Part shown: positions 63,112-64,000 of the stretch, in pieces | Layout of the letters: every line of letters begins with the position of its first letter | How positions within the stretch are numbered: the stretch's first letter is position 1 | NCBI RefSeq assembly: GCF_023101685.1 | Contig: NZ_CP082164.1 | Coordinates: 310,001 to 374,000 of the forward strand | From: Bradyrhizobium sp. 186 | Lineage (GTDB): Bacteria > Pseudomonadota > Alphaproteobacteria > Rhizobiales > Xanthobacteraceae | Direction: 5' to 3' | Length of the DNA stretch: 64,000 nt | Notes under the pieces: generated by a model | What the model was told of the DNA's origin: nothing | The model's input: only the letters and a program-made list of their open reading frames with translations | Database searches by the model: none | Program-made: the position numbers and the translations under genes

Positions 63112-64000
63112 ATGTTCGGCGACTACTCGCTTGGTGACCTTGGCTCCATCTTCGTCATGCAGGGTTTTGCAGGACTGATCCTGTTCTCGGTCTACGTCCT
63201 GATGGCGCTGGGGCTTGCGATCATCTTCGGCCAGATGGGCGTCATCAACATGGCCCATGGCGAGTTCATGATTCTCGGGGCCTACGTCACCTGGATGACC
63301 TCGAATTTCTTCCAGTCCTATTTGCCAAGCCTGTTCAGCGGCTACTTCTTCCTCGCGATGATCCTGGCCTTCATCGCCTCCGGCGCATTGGGAATGCTGG
63401 TGGAATGGGTGCTGATACGGCATCTCTACAAGCGACCGCTCGACACGCTGCTTGCCACCTGGGGCCTCAGCCTGATGCTCCAGCAGGCCTATCGTTCCGT
63501 GTTCGGCGCGCGCGAGGTCGGCGTCGAGCTGCCGCAGTGGATGCTCGGGTCGCTGCACGTGACCGACAGCATCGAAGTGCCGATCAACGGCGTCTTCGTG
63601 ATGTGCCTCACCGTCCTGATCACCGTCTGCGTCGCCTACGTGATGTACAAATCGCGCTGGGGCCGCCAGGTGCGCGCGGTGGTGCAGAACCGCATCATGG
63701 CCGGCGCCGTCGGCATCAACACCGAAAAAGTCGATCGCTATACCTACGGCCTCGGTTGCGGGATCGCCGGCGTCGCCGGCAGCGCCTTCACGATGATCGG
63801 CTCCACCGGTCCCACGTCCGGACAGCTCTACATCGTCGATACATTCCTGGTGGTCGTGTTCGGCGGTGCCGCGAGCCTGCTCGGCACCATCGCTTCGGCC
63901 TTCTCGATCTCGCAGACCCAATCCACCCTCGAGTTCTTCTTGTCGGGTTCGATGGCCAAGGTGCTGACACTGCTTGCCGTTGTCGGAATCCTGATGCTGC
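63112..64000 (+). CDS. urtB: Urea ABC transporter permease UrtB, N-terminal part (3' end outside window)
   Basis: The gene runs off the end of the window; 296 codons are visible with no stop. ATG 63112 follows GGAGGACATC, a strong ribosome site. The protein is a LivH-like permease with about eight membrane segments. Conserved stretches are LGLAIIFGQMGVINMAHGEF (first conserved loop), YKRPLDTLLATWGLSLMLQQ, FGAREVGVELP and NRIMAGAVGINTEKVDR. It pairs with urtA; the remaining urtCDE lie beyond. Confidence 0.9.
   Translation, partial: MFGDYSLGDLGSIFVMQGFAGLILFSVYVLMALGLAIIFGQMGVINMAHGEFMILGAYVTWMTSNFFQSYLPSLFSGYFFLAMILAFIASGALGMLVEWVLIRHLYKRPLDTLLATWGLSLMLQQAYRSVFGAREVGVELPQWMLGSLHVTDSIEVPINGVFVMCLTVLITVCVAYVMYKSRWGRQVRAVVQNRIMAGAVGINTEKVDRYTYGLGCGIAGVAGSAFTMIGSTGPTSGQLYIVDTFLVVVFGGAASLLGTIASAFSISQTQSTLEFFLSGSMAKVLTLLAVVGILML

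Overview
The window is high-GC, gene-dense alphaproteobacterial chromosome. It most resembles a Bradyrhizobium of the japonicum/diazoefficiens group. Three things point there: short palindromic repeats in many intergenic gaps, a Rhizobiales-type gene set (GlnD, MtgA, PcaHG, Zur, UrtA/UrtB, many branched-chain-type periplasmic binding proteins), and an amino acid:[carrier protein] ligase whose length and zinc-ligand spacing match what I recall of the B. japonicum enzyme Bll0957. No tRNA, rRNA or CRISPR array was recognised. The window starts inside a YgjP-type metallopeptidase gene and ends inside urtB.

Layout. 1-14 kb: metallopeptidase end, penicillin-binding protein 1A, a DUF1330 gene, tandem branched-chain-type substrate-binding protein genes (one broken by an in-frame amber codon), a DUF1304 membrane protein, an O6-alkylguanine-DNA alkyltransferase, glnD, then an SsuACB-like ABC importer whose binding-protein gene carries a frameshift, and an OsmC-family gene. 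14-24 kb: a membrane protein, mutS, the protocatechuate genes (pcaF, then pcaHG as a separate unit), a chemotaxis receptor and a phosphotransferase-fold kinase. 24-32 kb: a marR-emrA-emrB efflux operon, zur, an EamA transporter, ispG, a TauD-type dioxygenase and a cell-wall amidase. 32-36 kb: a CPA1 antiporter, then an IS110-family element (IS1111-like) that appears to split a palindromic repeat. 36-43 kb: small enzymes, a caspase-fold protein, DUF1345, a polyprenyl diphosphate synthase, mtgA, rpmF and two hypotheticals. 43-48 kb: two GGDEF/EAL proteins, one with a degenerate GGDEF site.

47.9-51.7 kb holds the most unusual block. A discrete carrier protein is divergent from an acyl-CoA-dehydrogenase-like flavoprotein, an amino acid:[carrier protein] ligase and a GNAT-like protein. 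Together they look like a small carrier-bound amino acid pathway with no known product. 51.9-57 kb: methionine salvage (mtnP-mtnA), a HAD hydrolase, a secreted trypsin-like protease and a Baeyer-Villiger-type monooxygenase. 57.2-64 kb: a urea-associated region in which a LuxR-type response regulator and a giant fusion protein (NCS1 permease, Cys-rich module, hybrid histidine kinase) are divergent from urtA-urtB.

Two genes carry single-base lesions in otherwise well-preserved reading frames. They are either young pseudogenes or sequence errors. Palindromic repeats of several families lie in many of the convergent or operon-end gaps.
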